DNA of 64,000 nt, from assembly GCF_024721115.1 (NCBI RefSeq), contig NZ_JAMDHK010000003.1, positions 45,325-109,324 of the forward strand, given 5' to 3'. Both the position numbers and the translations under genes were made by a program. Below are positions 47,546 to 56,385 of the stretch, piece by piece. The notes under the pieces are model-generated. The model saw only the letters and a list, made by a program, of their open reading frames with translations, was not told where the DNA came from and ran no database searches. The stretch's first letter is position 1, and each line of letters starts with the position of its first letter. Source of the DNA: Salipiger pentaromativorans. Lineage in GTDB: Bacteria; Pseudomonadota; Alphaproteobacteria; Rhodobacterales; Rhodobacteraceae.

Positions 47546-48286
47546 TCAGGAGCCCTCCGCCACCGGCAGAAACCCCTTGCCCGTCAGCACGACGCGGCCC
47601 CCCGCCCCCAGCAGGAAGTCGAGCAGTTCGGTCGCGCCCTCCGGGTCGTCGCCCTGCGCCAGCGGCGCGATCAGGTAACGGATCGGCGGGTGGCTGTCGG
47701 CGGGCACGGTCCAGACCACGCGCACCCCCGGCTGCCCGGCGGCGTCGCTGGCATAGACCAGCCCCAGCGCCGCCTCGCCCTGCGCCACGGCGGCGACGGT
47801 GGCCAGCGTATTTCGGGTCGGTACGAAATGGCTTTCGATGGCGCTCCAGAGCCCCAGTGTCTCAAGCGCGGTCTTGCCGTAGCTGCCCACCGGGGCGGTC
47901 TGAGGATCGGCCATGACGAAATTCTCGCCGTCGAGCCGTGCCGCGATCCCGTCTGGCGCCAGATCGCCGCTGCCCTCGGGCGCGATCAGAACAAGGCGGT
48001 TCGACATCAGCACCGAGACCGCGTCCTTTTCGATCAGCCCCAGATCCACCAGATGCTGCATCCATTTCGGATTGGCCGAGATGAAGAGATCGGCGGGCGC
48101 GCCCTGCTCGATCTGGCGTGCCAGCACCCCCGAGGCGCCGTAGCTGGTCAGCGCGGCGATCCCGCTTTCGGCGAGGCCCGCGTCGATGGCATCGCGGGTC
48201 GAGGCGGCGGCGAGCAGCATCGGCTCGGACAGCGCCATCCTCGGCAGGGCGGCGCAGAACAGCGAGAGCAGCAGGGTCTTTCTCAT
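47546..48286 (-). CDS. modA: Periplasmic molybdate-binding protein ModA
   Basis: 246 residues with a signal peptide (cleavage after ALS, residue 20). The binding-site elements AAASTRDAID and SYGASGVLARQIEQGAPADLFISA (near residues 26 and 48) bind the oxyanion. The C-terminal half carries a conserved SYGKTALE segment. It starts 11 bases after the ferredoxin gene, so the molybdate uptake genes are embedded in the nif operon. Confidence 0.93.
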   Translation of the reverse strand: MRKTLLLSLFCAALPRMALSEPMLLAAASTRDAIDAGLAESGIAALTSYGASGVLARQIEQGAPADLFISANPKWMQHLVDLGLIEKDAVSVLMSNRLVLIAPEGSGDLAPDGIAARLDGENFVMADPQTAPVGSYGKTALETLGLWSAIESHFVPTRNTLATVAAVAQGEAALGLVYASDAAGQPGVRVVWTVPADSHPPIRYLIAPLAQGDDPEGATELLDFLLGAGGRVVLTGKGFLPVAEGS

Positions 48287-48297
48287 GACGGGCTCCT

Positions 48298-48582
48298 TCA
48301 GGCCAGGCGGCGGGCGGGGGCGCCGATGCGTTCGGGCGCGAACCAGGCGATCTCGCCGGTGGCGCCGCAGACCCGGCGGCAGGTGCCGCAGAGGGTGCAG
48401 TTTTCCGACGAGAACTCGATGCGGTCGCTCTCGCCGAAGCGGAAGCAGGCCGACGGGCAGATCCGGGTCAGCGCGCGCAGCGCGGCGCTGTCCTCGGCCC
48501 GGCGCCGAAGCTCGATGCGGAAGCCGCCGACATCGGCGGAATGGCTGGGTCTCTTGGTGGCGCGGAACATCGGCGGGCTCAC
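48298..48582 (-). CDS. FixX-like ferredoxin
   Basis: 94-residue ferredoxin-like protein with ICPSACFRF near residue 42 and CTLCGTCRRVCGATG (residues 62-76), arranged like FixX, the ferredoxin partner of the FixABC electron-bifurcating complex. FixABC itself is not in the window. The start is a GTG at 48582, overlapping the nifW stop; an internal ATG at 48570 is possible. It may feed electrons to nitrogenase, or it may be a nif-specific paralogue. Confidence 0.75.
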   Translation of the reverse strand: MSPPMFRATKRPSHSADVGGFRIELRRRAEDSAALRALTRICPSACFRFGESDRIEFSSENCTLCGTCRRVCGATGEIAWFAPERIGAPARRLA

Positions 48583-48926
48583 TCGGCGGACAGCTTCAGG
48601 CTGTCGATGCCGACAAAGCGGGCCTTGAGCTTGGCCTCCTCGTCGCGGAACACCTTGAAGACCTTTTCCTTGAGCGGCGTGCTTTCGACGAAATCCGCAT
48701 AGGCGGATTTGAGCATCTGGCGCGCCTCCAGAAACACCGTCTCCTCGTCCTTGCCGGCGAAATCCGCGTCGCGCAGATAGGCGCCGAAGCGTTTCATGAT
48801 GTGCAGGCGCGAGACGTTGATGACCGGCTGCTCGAAAGGCAGCAGCAGATAGGTAAAGATCTCCTCGGCGGCGGAGAGCTTGTTAATGTGGTCCAGAACG
48901 CCGGTTTCCTCGAAATCCTTGGGCAT
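48579..48926 (-). CDS. nifW: Nitrogenase-stabilising protein NifW
   Basis: 115-residue NifW. Conserved parts include LSAAEEIFTYLLLPFEQPVINVSRLHI (residues 17-43), RFGAYLRD, and STPLKEKVFKVF near residue 81. NifW associates with MoFe protein during maturation and oxygen exposure. It lies 20 bases after cysE and overlaps the FixX-like gene. Confidence 0.95.
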   Translation of the reverse strand: MPKDFEETGVLDHINKLSAAEEIFTYLLLPFEQPVINVSRLHIMKRFGAYLRDADFAGKDEETVFLEARQMLKSAYADFVESTPLKEKVFKVFRDEEAKLKARFVGIDSLKLSAE

Positions 48927-48946
48927 GGGTCAGTCTCCTCTTCGCG

Positions 48947-49684
48947 TCAGTTGGGAAGGTCGTGGTTCGGTGTTTCGGAACAACCCGAAATGGCGATCCG
49001 GGCGGCGCAGTGGCTTTCGTGACGGGCAAGCGCGTCGTCCCGCGCCGCCAGCCGCGCCTCGAGAAAGGCGATGCGGTCGGCCAGCCGCGCCAGCGTGCGG
49101 CCCACCGGATCGGGCATCAGATGGTGGTTGAGATCGACGCGATACGGGTCGGAGACCGGCGCGCGGTCAGTCTGCACGATGCGCGCGGGGATGCCGATCA
49201 CCGTGGCCTCGGCGGGCACCGGCTCGACCACCACGGAATTGGCGCCGACACGGGCCCCCGCCCCCACAAGGATCGGGCCGAGGATCTTGGCCCCCGCCCC
49301 CACCATCACGCCGTCGCCCAGCGTGGGGTGGCGCTTGCCGGGGGACCAGGACACACCGCCCAGCGTCACCCCGTGATAAAGCGTCACGTCGCATCCGATC
49401 TCGGCGGTCTCGCCGATCACCACACCGGCGCCGTGGTCGATGAAGAACCCCGCGCCGATGCGCGCGCCGGGATGGATGTCGATCCCCGTGCCCATGCGCG
49501 CGAGATAGGAAAGCAGCCGGGCCGCGCCCTTCCAGTTCGCCCGCCAGAGCCCGTGCGCCACGCGATAGGCAGCGATGGCATGCAGGCCGGGATAGGTGAA
49601 CGCGGTTTCCAGCTTGCCGCGCGCGGCCGGGTCGCGGCCCCTTATGGCCGCAAAATCGCTGCGGATCAGCGCAAAGAGCCCCAT
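48947..49684 (-). CDS. cysE: Serine O-acetyltransferase, nif-linked CysE
   Basis: 245-residue left-handed beta-helix acetyltransferase (hexapeptide repeats such as IGAGFF and VGAGAK). The catalytic His and Asp segments occur in [15 protein letters not shown] and LYHGVTLGG. It makes O-acetylserine for cysteine synthesis, supplying sulfur to NifS. ATG 49684 overlaps the nifV stop; a GTG codon just before is also in frame. The C-terminus after residue ~180 is less conserved. Confidence 0.93.
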   Translation of the reverse strand: MGLFALIRSDFAAIRGRDPAARGKLETAFTYPGLHAIAAYRVAHGLWRANWKGAARLLSYLARMGTGIDIHPGARIGAGFFIDHGAGVVIGETAEIGCDVTLYHGVTLGGVSWSPGKRHPTLGDGVMVGAGAKILGPILVGAGARVGANSVVVEPVPAEATVIGIPARIVQTDRAPVSDPYRVDLNHHLMPDPVGRTLARLADRIAFLEARLAARDDALARHESHCAARIAISGCSETPNHDLPN

Positions 49685-50886
49685 CACGCCGCCTCCCCGC
49701 CGGGCAGACCGCCCGGCAAGGCGATGAGCTGGCCGCCGCTGACGCGGGCCACCATGCGCGACAGATCCTCGGCCGTCGCGGGCCGCTTGGCGCGGATCGC
49801 ATGATCGCGCAGCAAGGGCTTCAGCCGCACCGCGATCTCGTCCGTGGCGGGCAGCCCGGCGGCGGCGAGGGCGGCGCGCAGCCCGGCAAGCCCGGAATGT
49901 TTGCCGATGACGATCTGCCGTTCCCGTCCAAAACGCGACGGCGCGCAGCGCGGATCCTCGTAGGTGTCGGCCTGTTTCAGAATGGCATCCACATGGATCC
50001 CCGCCTCATGGGCAAAGACCAGCGCGCCGGTGATGGGTTTCGCCACCGGCAGCGCCCGGCCCGAGGCCTCGGCCACCACGGCGGAGAGCGCGGGCAGCGC
50101 CCGCAGGTCGAGCCCGGTGGCGATGCCGCCCGCTTCCAGCGCGGCGCCCACCTCTTCCAGCGCCGCATTGCCCGCCCGCTCGCCCAGCCCGTTGACGGTG
50201 ACCGAGAGATGCGAGGCCCCGGCAAAGGCCGCCATCATGGTGTTGGCGGTGGCCATGCCGAAATCGTTATGCGCGTGGATCTCGATGGGCAGCGCGATGC
50301 GCGCCGCCAGATCCGCCACCAGCCTATAGGCGCTCATCGGGTCGAGAATGCCCAGCGTATCGGCGATGCGGAAGCGGATCGCCCCCGCCGCCTCAGCCAC
50401 CTCGGCCAGCCGCACGAGGAAATCGGGATCGGCGCGGCTGGCGTCCTCGGCGCCCACCGAGACCTCAAGCCCCCGCTGCACCGCGCAATAGACCAGCGCG
50501 GCGGTCTCGCGCAGCGCCCAGTCGCGATCCGCGCGCAGCTTGCCCGCAAGCTGCCGGTCCGAGGCGGGCACGGCGAAATGCACCCGCCGCACGCCGGTCT
50601 TCTGCGCCATGTCGAGATCGTGGAACCGCAGCCGGCACCAGGCGACCGGCACCGCGCGGGTCAGCTCGGCCATGACCGCGCGGATCTCGGCGATCTCCTC
50701 ATAGCCCATGGCCGGGATGCCCACCTCGATCTCGGCCACCCCCGCCCGGTCGAGCGCGCGGGCGATGGCCTGTTTTTCCGCCAGCGAGAAGGCCACCCCC
50801 GCCGTCTGCTCGCCGTCCCGCAACGTGGTGTCGCAGATCGTCACGGCAGGGCTGGCGCGGGTCGTGTCGAACAGCTCGGGACGCAT
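49684..50886 (-). CDS. nifV: Homocitrate synthase NifV
   Basis: 400-residue enzyme of the HMGL/isopropylmalate synthase family, making homocitrate (a FeMo-co ligand) from 2-oxoglutarate and acetyl-CoA. It begins its barrel with [16 protein letters not shown] (residues 18-33) and keeps the [12 protein letters not shown] metal-binding motif near residue 200. ATG 50886 has a suitable site; the longer frame upstream runs into nifS. It overlaps cysE and follows nifS by 31 bases. Confidence 0.96.
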   Translation of the reverse strand: MRPELFDTTRASPAVTICDTTLRDGEQTAGVAFSLAEKQAIARALDRAGVAEIEVGIPAMGYEEIAEIRAVMAELTRAVPVAWCRLRFHDLDMAQKTGVRRVHFAVPASDRQLAGKLRADRDWALRETAALVYCAVQRGLEVSVGAEDASRADPDFLVRLAEVAEAAGAIRFRIADTLGILDPMSAYRLVADLAARIALPIEIHAHNDFGMATANTMMAAFAGASHLSVTVNGLGERAGNAALEEVGAALEAGGIATGLDLRALPALSAVVAEASGRALPVAKPITGALVFAHEAGIHVDAILKQADTYEDPRCAPSRFGRERQIVIGKHSGLAGLRAALAAAGLPATDEIAVRLKPLLRDHAIRAKRPATAEDLSRMVARVSGGQLIALPGGLPGGEAA

Positions 50887-50917
50887 GGGGCAGCTCCTTT
50901 TGCGGCGGGTTGTGGGG

Positions 50918-52135
50918 TCAGGCGTAGGCCGGGTTGAAACCGTCGGGCTGCGCGCCGTCGCCCGACCAAAAGGGCGACATCTCGCGCAACCCCGAAATGA
51001 TCTCCGGCATGGCGTCGAGCACGCGCTCGATCTCCTCCACCGTGGTCTCGCGCGAGAGCGAGAAGCGGATGGCGCCGTGGGCGGCGGTGAAGGGGATGTC
51101 CATCGCGCGCAGCACATGGCTGGGCTCAAGCGAGCCCGAGGTGCAGGCGCTGCCCGAGCTGGCGGCGATGCCCGCCTGGTTGAGCTTCAGCAGGATCGCC
51201 TCGCCCTCGATATACTCAAAGGCCACGGTGGCGGTGTTGGGCAGCCGGTCATGCGGATCGCCGGTGACGAAGCAATGGCCGATGCGCTGCACGAGCCCCT
51301 TTTCCAGCCGGTCGCGCAGACCGGCCATGCGGGCGCTGTCCTCGGCCATGGTGGCCAGCGCCATCTCGGCGGCCTTGCCCAGCCCGATGATCGCCGGGGC
51401 GTTCTCGGTCCCTGCCCGGCGGCCGCGTTCCTGATGCCCGCCGCGCAGCAGCGGGCGGAACCGCGTGCCCTTGCGCAGATAGAGCGCGCCAAGGCCCTTC
51501 GGCCCGTGGAACTTGTGCGACGACAGCGACAGCATGTCGATCTCGGTGCTCTTGAGGTCGATGGGCAGCTTGCCCACCGCCTGCACCGCGTCGGTATGGA
51601 ACAGCGCGCCGACCTCATGGGCCAGCTCTGCCAGACCGTCGACCGGGAACACGGTGCCGGTCTCGTTATTGGCCCACATAAAGCTCACCACGGCGGTCTT
51701 TTCCGACAGCGCCGCGCGATAGGCGTCGATGTCGAGCCGCCCCAGCCTGTCCACCGGGATGCGGTGCACGGTGACGCCCTCGTGCTTTTCCAGCCAGTCG
51801 CACAGCGTCAGGATGGCCGGATGTTCCACGGCGGAGGTGATCACCTCGTCCCGCCCCGGCTGCACCAGCAGCGCCGAGCGGATCGCGGTGTTGTTGGATT
51901 CGCTGCCGCCCGAGGTGAAGATGATCTCGTGATCGAACTCGGCGCCGATGAGCTGTTGCAGCGATTTGCGCGCCTGACGCAGCGCGCCGCCGACCTCCGA
52001 GCCGAAAGCGTGGATCGAGGAGGCGTTGCCGAACTGCTCGGTGAAATAGGGCAGCATGGCCTCCACGACCTCGGGAAAGACCCGCGTGGTGGCGTTGTTG
52101 TCGAGGTAAACGGGGGGAAGGACGGTGTCTTTCAT
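50918..52135 (-). CDS. nifS: Cysteine desulfurase NifS
   Basis: 405-residue PLP enzyme releasing sulfur from cysteine for Fe-S cluster assembly on NifU. It shows YLDNNATTRV at the N-terminus, the PLP Lys in SLSSHKFHGPKG near residue 206, and the catalytic loop Cys in SGSACTSGS near residue 330. ATG 52135 follows nifU by 10 bases. Confidence 0.97.
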   Translation of the reverse strand: MKDTVLPPVYLDNNATTRVFPEVVEAMLPYFTEQFGNASSIHAFGSEVGGALRQARKSLQQLIGAEFDHEIIFTSGGSESNNTAIRSALLVQPGRDEVITSAVEHPAILTLCDWLEKHEGVTVHRIPVDRLGRLDIDAYRAALSEKTAVVSFMWANNETGTVFPVDGLAELAHEVGALFHTDAVQAVGKLPIDLKSTEIDMLSLSSHKFHGPKGLGALYLRKGTRFRPLLRGGHQERGRRAGTENAPAIIGLGKAAEMALATMAEDSARMAGLRDRLEKGLVQRIGHCFVTGDPHDRLPNTATVAFEYIEGEAILLKLNQAGIAASSGSACTSGSLEPSHVLRAMDIPFTAAHGAIRFSLSRETTVEEIERVLDAMPEIISGLREMSPFWSGDGAQPDGFNPAYA

Positions 52136-52145
52136 CGCGGCCTCC

Positions 52146-53159
52146 TCAGGCCTTGGCCACGGGCATCACCCGAACCGGGCGGCCGAGGGTTTCGGTGATC
52201 TTCTGGGCGATCCCGCCGAGCGTGCTGGCGGCAAGCTGGCAGCCCGAACAGGCGCCGACGAGGCTGACCAGCACCAGGCTGCCCTCCATGTCGACAAGCT
52301 CCACATCGCCGCCGTCGCGGCGGAAGGTGGGGCGCATCTCCTCGATGATCTTCGCCACGAGGATCGCCTCCTTGGCCGCACTCAGACCGCTCGCGGGCGC
52401 CTCGGTCACCGCGACGGGGGCCGCGGCGGCGGGCATGGCGATCTGAATGGGGGCCGAGGGCTGTGCCGGGGGCATCGGCGCGGGGACCGCGTCGGGGATT
52501 ACGAAGCCCTGCGCCTTTTTCTTCTTCGGCCTGGGAGCGGAGCCGAAGACATAGGCCTCTTCCGGTCGGATGGCGCCCTCGGCCACCATCTCCTTGTTGA
52601 TGTCGGCAAGCAGCTCTTCCAGCGGCTCGCGGCAGGAGGCGCAGCTTCCGCCCGCCTTGGTGTAGAAGGTGACCATCTCCAGCGTGGTCAGCTTGTTGGT
52701 GCGGATCGCGCGCTCGATCATGCCGGCATCGACGCCGAAGCATTTGCAGATCAGCGCGCCCTCCTCATGATCGTCCTCGTCCAGCGCCTCGCCGGTATAG
52801 GCGGCGACGGCGGCGTGCAGCGCCTCCTGCCCCATGACCGAGCAATGCATCTTCTCTGGCGGCAGCCCGTCGAGGAAATCGGCAATGTCCTGATTGGTGA
52901 GCGTCTTCGCCTCGGCAATGGTCGTGCCGATGATCAGCTCGGTCAGCGCCGAGCTCGACGCGATGGCCGAACCGCAGCCGAAGGTCTGGAACTTCGCCTC
53001 CTCGATGACATCCGTCTCGGGGTTCACCTTCAGCATCAGCTTCAGCGCGTCGCCGCAGGACAGCGAGCCCACCTCGCCCACCGCATTGGCATCCGCCAGC
53101 GCGCCCGCGTTCTTGGGATTGAAGAAATATTCCTTGACCTTGTCGCTATAGTCCCACAT
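52146..53159 (-). CDS. nifU: Fe-S scaffold protein NifU (full-length)
   Basis: 337-residue three-domain NifU. The N-terminal IscU-like domain has Cys35 (SCGDALK), Cys62 (FGCGSA) and Cys106 (HCSVMG). The central permanent [2Fe-2S] domain has the CKCFG and CASC pairs near residues 138 and 173. The C-terminal Nfu domain has CSGC near residue 311, after a Pro/Ala-rich linker of ~50 residues. It transfers clusters to nitrogenase proteins. It follows iscA directly. Confidence 0.97.
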   Translation of the reverse strand: MWDYSDKVKEYFFNPKNAGALADANAVGEVGSLSCGDALKLMLKVNPETDVIEEAKFQTFGCGSAIASSSALTELIIGTTIAEAKTLTNQDIADFLDGLPPEKMHCSVMGQEALHAAVAAYTGEALDEDDHEEGALICKCFGVDAGMIERAIRTNKLTTLEMVTFYTKAGGSCASCREPLEELLADINKEMVAEGAIRPEEAYVFGSAPRPKKKKAQGFVIPDAVPAPMPPAQPSAPIQIAMPAAAAPVAVTEAPASGLSAAKEAILVAKIIEEMRPTFRRDGGDVELVDMEGSLVLVSLVGACSGCQLAASTLGGIAQKITETLGRPVRVMPVAKA

Positions 53160-53174
53160 GCGCCGGGCCTCCGA

Positions 53175-53495
53175 TCAGCAGAACGACTTGCCGCAGCCGC
53201 AGGAGCTGCTGGCGTTGGGGTTGTCGAAAACGAAACCCGAGCCTTCGAGCCCGGTGACGAAGTCGATCGTCGTGCCCGAGAGATGCGCCTGGCTTTCCGG
53301 GTCGATCAGCACGGTGACCTCTCCTGCGGTCACCACCGCGTCGTCGGGCTGCGCTTCCAGCTCCAGCGCCATGCCGTATTTCATTCCGGCGCAGCCGCCG
53401 CCCTGCACCATGACGCGCAGCCCCGCAACGGGCTGTCCGGCGCCGTCTATGGCGGTCTTGATGGCGGAACGGGCGGGTTCGGTGATCTCGATCAT
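53175..53495 (-). CDS. Nif-linked A-type Fe-S carrier (IscA/HesB)
   Basis: 106-residue HesB/IscA-family carrier with the three conserved cysteines in GGGCAGMKYG near residue 36 and the C-terminal CGCG. It delivers Fe-S clusters or iron to nif apoproteins. ATG 53495 is preferred over upstream frames. It is the first gene after the tandem sigma-54 promoters, leading nifUSV-cysE-nifW-ferredoxin-modABC. Confidence 0.95.
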   Translation of the reverse strand: MIEITEPARSAIKTAIDGAGQPVAGLRVMVQGGGCAGMKYGMALELEAQPDDAVVTAGEVTVLIDPESQAHLSGTTIDFVTGLEGSGFVFDNPNASSSCGCGKSFC

Positions 53496-53538
53496 GTCTG
53501 ATGTCTCCTGTCGGTCGCGTGGCCTTTCCATTGCTTTC

Positions 53539-53555
53539 AGCAAGGAACGGGCCAA
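53539..53555 (-). promoter_or_regulatory. Sigma-54 promoter of iscA-nifU operon, proximal
   Basis: Minus-strand TTGGCCCGTTCCTTGCT has GG and GC 10 bases apart, 43 bases upstream of the iscA ATG. Confidence 0.88.
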
Positions 53556-53595
53556 GCTCCATACACATTAAAGTTCAATGACTTAGGAAAAATCC

Positions 53596-53612
53596 GGCAA
53601 GGAACGGGCCAA
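53596..53612 (-). promoter_or_regulatory. Sigma-54 promoter of iscA-nifU operon, distal
   Basis: Minus-strand TTGGCCCGTTCCTTGCC repeats 16 of the 17 bases of the proximal promoter, 57 bases further upstream, with the same GG-N10-GC geometry. Confidence 0.8.
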
Positions 53613-53644
53613 CATTGGGGGGTTTGCGACATCGACAAAACCCG

Positions 53645-53660
53645 TGTCATGCCTGTGACA
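53645..53660 (-). promoter_or_regulatory. NifA upstream activator site of iscA-nifU operon
   Basis: tgtcatgcctgtgaca is an exact TGT-N10-ACA, about 33 bases beyond the distal and 90 bases beyond the proximal sigma-54 promoter. It abuts a C-rich tract at 53661-53700 (G-rich on the minus strand). The rest of 53661-53795 shows nothing recognisable. Confidence 0.8.
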
Positions 53661-53795
53661 CCCCCCCGGCCCGCGCCCCCCCTGCCCCCCCAATCCCCCC
53701 AGGACAGGGGCACCCCGCCGGGAAGGCTCTTCCCTGCTCTTCTTCTCTTTCCAAATACGCGCTTGCCCCCGCAGGGCCGGGCGCGGCGCCGGAGG

Positions 53796-54251
53796 TCACG
53801 CCTCCTCATCCTCCACCGCGTCGAGCCGCGCCAGCAGCCAGGCGCCGCCGAATCTGTCGGAGGGATCGAGTTCCGCCGCCTTGCCCAGCACCGCCCGCGC
53901 CTCTGCCAGCGCGCCGGTGCGGGCGGCACAATAGCCGATGGCGACCAGCGCCTGCATATAGAGCCCCGGCGCAAAATCCTGCGCGCCAAATGCGGCATCC
54001 TCGGGCGCCACGTCGCGCCAGTCCGGCGCGACGTTCAGCCGCCGCGCGGCGTGGCGCAGCAGCTCCTCCGCCTGCTCCAGCGCGGCGGCATGATTATGGG
54101 TATAGAAGTAGAAGCGATAGGCCGCGAGCCGCAGCTCGGCATCCTGCGGTGCCGCGCGCAGGGCGCGGGCGATCACCTCGGCGCTCTGCTCGGGCTGCGT
54201 GCGCGCCGCCTCGGCGCCCGCCAGAAGCGCGGCGGGATCAATCGGGGGCAA
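53796..54251 (-). CDS. TPR-like protein after nifQ
   Basis: 151 residues, mostly helical with TPR-like pairs (AELRLAAYRFYFYTHNHAAAL near residue 37, YMQALVAIGYCAARTGALAEARAVLGKAAELDP near residue 97). It begins with TTG at 54251, overlapping the nifQ stop by 14 bases, so it is coupled to nifQ as the last gene of the nifE operon. No family name is certain; such TPR proteins recur at this position in rhodobacterial nif clusters. Function is unknown. Confidence 0.7.
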   Translation of the reverse strand: MPPIDPAALLAGAEAARTQPEQSAEVIARALRAAPQDAELRLAAYRFYFYTHNHAAALEQAEELLRHAARRLNVAPDWRDVAPEDAAFGAQDFAPGLYMQALVAIGYCAARTGALAEARAVLGKAAELDPSDRFGGAWLLARLDAVEDEEA

Positions 54252-54792
54252 AGCACTCCGCCCGTTCTTCGCAATCGTCGCAACTGGGCGAGAGACACAG
54301 CGAAAACGCCGCGTCGGAACAGATCTGGCGGTAGAAGAACTTTTTCCAGCGCATGTTCTGGCTGTTGGCGGCGGCCAGCCCCGGCAGGTGCCGGGCGATC
54401 AGCGCCGACAGCGCCGCACGCGACGGCAGGCCGAGATCTTCCCAAAGGTGGCGCGTCTCCATCGCCCGGCGCGCGAGGATCGCCGCGAGCCAGCGCGCCT
54501 CGCGCGACGCCGATCCGCCGCGCCAGAGGATCAGCGTGAAAATCGCCCGCTGATCGTCGGGCAGCGCGGGCGCGCCGAGATCGAGATCGGGCAGCGCCGC
54601 GCGCGGCAGCCAGCGATCGCGCAGCGCGGCGATCTCGGCCCCCGAGAGCCCCAGCCGTTCGGTCAGCGGCCCCGCCCCCGCCTCGCGCTCATGCAGCGCG
54701 TGGTCGAGGATGCAGGAGAAATCCGACACGGTGACCATGGCATCGGTCACCCGCCCGTCCGCCGCCGCGGCAATGTCAGTCGAGGGCCGCAT
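54238..54792 (-). CDS. nifQ: NifQ, molybdenum donor for FeMo-co
   Basis: 184-residue NifQ with the diagnostic C-terminal motif C-x4-C-x2-C-x5-C (CLSPSCDDCEERAEC), which holds a Mo-Fe-S cluster delivered to NifEN/NifH. NMRWKKFFYRQICSD precedes it. ATG 54792 overlaps the fdxB stop by 17 bases. Confidence 0.93.
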   Translation of the reverse strand: MRPSTDIAAAADGRVTDAMVTVSDFSCILDHALHEREAGAGPLTERLGLSGAEIAALRDRWLPRAALPDLDLGAPALPDDQRAIFTLILWRGGSASREARWLAAILARRAMETRHLWEDLGLPSRAALSALIARHLPGLAAANSQNMRWKKFFYRQICSDAAFSLCLSPSCDDCEERAECFAPD

Positions 54793-55081
54793 GGCTCTGG
54801 CAGTCCGACGGGCAGACGCGCGCGCAGGCGCCGCAGCCGATGCAGTTTTCGGGATGAATCATCGCCATGACCTTCTTGACGATCTCGTCCTCGACATCCT
54901 CGTATTCCTCGGTGCCGGGGCGCAGCACGTCGCCGTCCTCGGTCACCCCGTGCAGGGTCATGACATCGCGGCCGCAGACCTTGTAGCAGCGGCCGCAGCC
55001 GATGCATTTCTCCTTGTCGATGGCCATGAGAAACTCGGGAACATATTCCGCCCCGCCGCGGGTATAGGCGACCAAAGTCAT
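54776..55081 (-). CDS. fdxB: Nif-specific ferredoxin III, FdxB
   Basis: 101-residue 2[4Fe-4S] ferredoxin. Motif one is CIGCGRCYKVC near residue 26 and motif two CIGCGACARVCPSDC near residue 80, separated by a ~40-residue insert that is characteristic of FdxB. It probably donates electrons in FeMo-co assembly or nitrogenase reduction. It starts 4 bases after the DUF683 gene. Confidence 0.95.
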   Translation of the reverse strand: MTLVAYTRGGAEYVPEFLMAIDKEKCIGCGRCYKVCGRDVMTLHGVTEDGDVLRPGTEEYEDVEDEIVKKVMAMIHPENCIGCGACARVCPSDCQSHAALD

Positions 55082-55085
55082 GCGC

Positions 55086-55295
55086 TCAGGCCTCCGCCGC
55101 GGCTTTTTTCGCCGCCTTCAGCTCTTTGCGCGCCGCCGTCAGTTCCTTGTAGACCTCAAAGGTCGCGGTGGCGGTCTCGGGGATCTTTTCCCAGTCCACC
55201 GGCAGCTCCTCGGCGAGATCGTGCAGGTTCATCTTGGCATCGGTGGCGCGCATCGAGAGTTTCTTGACGCGGGCTTCCAGCTCTTCCACGCTCAT
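55086..55295 (-). CDS. CCE_0567-family (DUF683) nif protein
   Basis: 69-residue, mainly helical protein (MSVEELEARVKKLSMRATDA start, ending in an Ala/Lys-rich helix). It corresponds to the DUF683/CCE_0567 family encoded beside nifX in diazotrophs and thought to bind metal. ATG 55295 overlaps the stop of the 44-residue ORF upstream, whose 3' end contains its ribosome-binding site (aaaggag). Confidence 0.9.
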   Translation of the reverse strand: MSVEELEARVKKLSMRATDAKMNLHDLAEELPVDWEKIPETATATFEVYKELTAARKELKAAKKAAAEA

Positions 55296-55426
55296 TGAAG
55301 CACTCCTTTTCTGGGTTTGGCGCCCTTGCGCAGAAACCGCGAGGCGGCGGTGCGCCCCGCCGCCGGCTTCAGCACCAGCGGCGGAAGGGGCTTTTTCGGT
55401 TTCGGCAGGGGCGCGATCTGGATCAT
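55292..55426 (-). CDS. Small Pro/Lys-rich ORF in the nifENX operon (44 aa)
   Basis: ATG 55426 lies 3 bases after the DUF269 stop and its TGA overlaps the DUF683 ATG, so it fills the gap exactly. The peptide is rich in Pro, Lys and Leu (PLPKPKKPLPPLVL near the N-terminus) and ends in a basic tail. I recognise no family. It could be a real microprotein, perhaps binding an acidic nif protein, or only a device for translational coupling. Confidence 0.55.
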   Translation of the reverse strand: MIQIAPLPKPKKPLPPLVLKPAAGRTAASRFLRKGAKPRKGVLQ

Positions 55427-55429
55427 GGC

Positions 55430-55900
55430 TCAGGCCCGCGCCGCGTCGGGATAGGTGTCGATGGCCTCGACCGCGCCCGCGACCAGCTTGTCGCCCGCCT
55501 CGGCCAGCTTTTCCCAGCTGACAAAGCCGAAGCGGTGGATGTCGCGCAGGTGTTTCGACACCACCACAAGCTTGCCCGAGATCAGCACGATGCGGCCAAA
55601 GCCCTCGTGGCTCATCTTCTGCATCTGGCTGGCCATGCAGCCGGTGCGCTTTTCGATCAGCAGCCCCACGGCGTCGTAGAACTTGCTTACGCGCCACATC
55701 ACATCCGGGTCCGGGTCGCCGATGATCGGGATCTCGCGGCGCTCTTCCTTGGTGACGATGAACTCCGACATGATGTCGGCATCGCTCTTGTCGTCCCACT
55801 GGCCATAGCTGTCCTCGGCGCGGATCACCGCCGCGAGCTGGGTCAGGAAATCGCTCTCGACCATTGCGCCGCCGCGCGGCTCCATCACATCCGTGGTCAT
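55430..55900 (-). CDS. NifX-associated protein (DUF269)
   Basis: 156-residue DUF269 protein. Typical parts are [19 protein letters not shown] near residue 18, [15 protein letters not shown] [15 protein letters not shown] near residue 69 and [21 protein letters not shown] near residue 100. It is always linked to nifX and probably helps FeMo-co assembly; its mechanism is unknown. ATG 55900 overlaps the nifX stop codon; a GTG nine bases earlier is possible. Confidence 0.93.
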   Translation of the reverse strand: MTTDVMEPRGGAMVESDFLTQLAAVIRAEDSYGQWDDKSDADIMSEFIVTKEERREIPIIGDPDPDVMWRVSKFYDAVGLLIEKRTGCMASQMQKMSHEGFGRIVLISGKLVVVSKHLRDIHRFGFVSWEKLAEAGDKLVAGAVEAIDTYPDAARA

Positions 55901-56385
55901 CAGACCCACTCCTCTTCATCCATGAAGTTCGGTTTTTCCTGTGTGCCCAGGATCTTGCGCAGGAAGGGCGGCGGCGTGCCGTTGAGCATCTCTTGCACCT
56001 GCGCCAGCACCGCCTCGATGGGTTCGGGATCCTTGCGCTTGATCGGGTGCACCCCGGCCTTGACGATCTTGGCCGCCGAGGGCCCGCCGATGGCCAGCGC
56101 GAAAAGCAGCGCGCAGCCGGTCAGCGCCTCGACCTTGGGCGTGATCTTGTCGTCCTGGTCGTCGTGCTTGCCCTTCTGCTTGGTCACATTGTCGAACGCG
56201 TGCGCCTCGACAAAGCGGGCGCCGGTCTTCCAGACCTCGTAGATGGCGAATTTGCGGGCCGAGCCGAAATGCGCCCCGAGATATTCCATGTCGTTGGTGG
56301 CGATGGCGATGCGCAGCGGCGTCTCGCCCGGTGCGGGGCCGTCTTTCGGGGCATCCGCCTCAATGACGCGTAGCGTGCGGGACAT
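55900..56385 (-). CDS. nifX: NifX, FeMo-co precursor carrier
   Basis: 161 residues of the NifX/NifB-C-terminal/VnfY fold. Key segments are [26 protein letters not shown] near residue 27 and [21 protein letters not shown] near residue 91. It binds NifB-co and the VK-cluster during transfer to NifEN. ATG 56385 lies inside the end of nifN (26-base overlap). An acidic C-terminus (EEEWV) is present. Confidence 0.93.
   Translation of the reverse strand: MSRTLRVIEADAPKDGPAPGETPLRIAIATNDMEYLGAHFGSARKFAIYEVWKTGARFVEAHAFDNVTKQKGKHDDQDDKITPKVEALTGCALLFALAIGGPSAAKIVKAGVHPIKRKDPEPIEAVLAQVQEMLNGTPPPFLRKILGTQEKPNFMDEEEWV

Noticed and set aside
49801..50937. Plus-strand open frames opposite nifV
   Set aside because: No domain, no ribosome-binding site, and nifV is unambiguous.
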